DNA from: Leptolinea sp. UBA1437
GTDB taxonomy: Bacteria; Chloroflexota; Anaerolineae; Anaerolineales; Anaerolineaceae
Direction of reading: 5' to 3'
Length of the DNA stretch: 6,242 bases
Assembly: GCA_002329625.1 (NCBI GenBank)
Contig: DCTP01000016.1
Span: 4,497 to 10,738 of the forward strand
Part shown: piece by piece, positions 6,014 to 6,242 of the stretch
Numbering within the stretch: the stretch's first letter is position 1
Layout of the letters: each line of letters begins with the position of its first letter
Translations under genes and position numbers: made by a program
Notes under the pieces: model-generated
Told to the model about the DNA's origin: nothing
What the model saw: the letters and a program-made list of their open reading frames with translations, nothing else
Database searches by the model: none

Positions 6014-6242
6014 ATGAGTGATCAGTGCAATCATGATTGCAGCAATTGTGAAGAATCTTGTAACAGCCGGCAAAGGAAACCAACCGATTTGCATGAAAAT
6101 CCCCATTCCATGAGCCGTATCGACCACGTGATCGGCATTATGAGCGGAAAAGGCGGAGTGGGTAAATCCCTGGTGACATCCATGCTGGCGGTGAAAATGC
6201 AAAAACTCGGTTATCATGCCGCCATTTTGGATGCCGACATCA
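6014..6242 (+). CDS. Mrp/NBP35-type Fe-S cluster carrier ATPase, N-terminal part (cut by window edge)
   Basis: The first 76 codons of a P-loop ATPase of the Mrp/NBP35/ApbC family, which bind and transfer iron-sulfur clusters to target proteins in the cytoplasm. The deviant Walker A motif SGKGGVGKS (residues 44-52) carries the signature first lysine (Lys46) and the P-loop lysine (Lys51); ILDADI (71-76) begins the next conserved strand. Before it is a Cys-rich segment with Cys5, Cys9, Cys12 and Cys16, seen in many Mrp proteins of anaerobes and reminiscent of the NBP35 N-terminal cluster site. AAGGAG (6000-6005) lies eight bases before the ATG, which supports the start. A TATCAT at 5961-5966 could be a -10 box, but no good -35 box accompanies it. 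It probably forms its own unit, because a strong terminator separates it from groEL. Confidence 0.93.
   Translation, partial: MSDQCNHDCSNCEESCNSRQRKPTDLHENPHSMSRIDHVIGIMSGKGGVGKSLVTSMLAVKMQKLGYHAAILDADI

Noticed and set aside
5966..6217. Minus-strand reading frame of 83 codons near the right edge
   Set aside because: It lies opposite the Mrp-type ATPase, whose Walker A motif and ribosome site show the plus strand is coding.

Overview
The window looks like bacterial chromosome of moderate to low GC content (estimated by eye), carrying housekeeping genes plus one small regulator/thioesterase unit. The best taxonomic guess is Chloroflexota, probably an Anaerolineae-type anaerobe. The hints are the GroEL sequence style with a Pro/Ala-rich tail ending in PEY instead of GGM repeats, a CIRCE-controlled groESL operon, and a Cys-rich Mrp N-terminus typical of anaerobes. 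This is inferred from remembered family patterns, not from a search.

Layout. Positions 1-149 (minus) hold the first 49 codons of pyrG (CTP synthase). A divergent, largely non-coding spacer (150-409) leads to a two-gene plus-strand unit. The first gene is a PadR-type repressor with a C-terminal DUF4180-like domain, starting at a TTG at 410. The second, 18 nt downstream, is a FlK-type hotdog thioesterase with its Thr/Glu/His triad intact. A perfect 8+8 bp inverted repeat containing ATGT-N8-ACAT, the known PadR-type operator layout, overlaps the predicted -10 box of this unit and suggests autorepression.

Next come two convergent tRNA-modification genes: tgt (plus, 1830-2942) and trmD (minus, 2964-3710), with 21 nt between their ends. 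Both lack a usable Shine-Dalgarno site. The trmD start codon lies exactly where transcription should begin from a near-consensus promoter, so its mRNA is predicted to be leaderless. tgt is predicted to be leaderless or to have only a few leader bases. trmD is also outside its common rpsP-rimM-trmD-rplS setting.

Divergent from trmD is the heat-shock operon groES-groEL (3912-5862), with a TTGACA/TATTAT promoter followed by a perfect CIRCE element and ending in a strong intrinsic terminator. The window closes with the 5' end of an Mrp/NBP35-type Fe-S carrier ATPase gene (6014 to the edge).

The most interesting part is the PadR-DUF4180/thioesterase unit with its operator, a plausible self-regulated acyl-thioester response module. 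The next is the apparent leaderless expression of both tRNA-modification genes. No mobile element, CRISPR array, tRNA or rRNA was seen.
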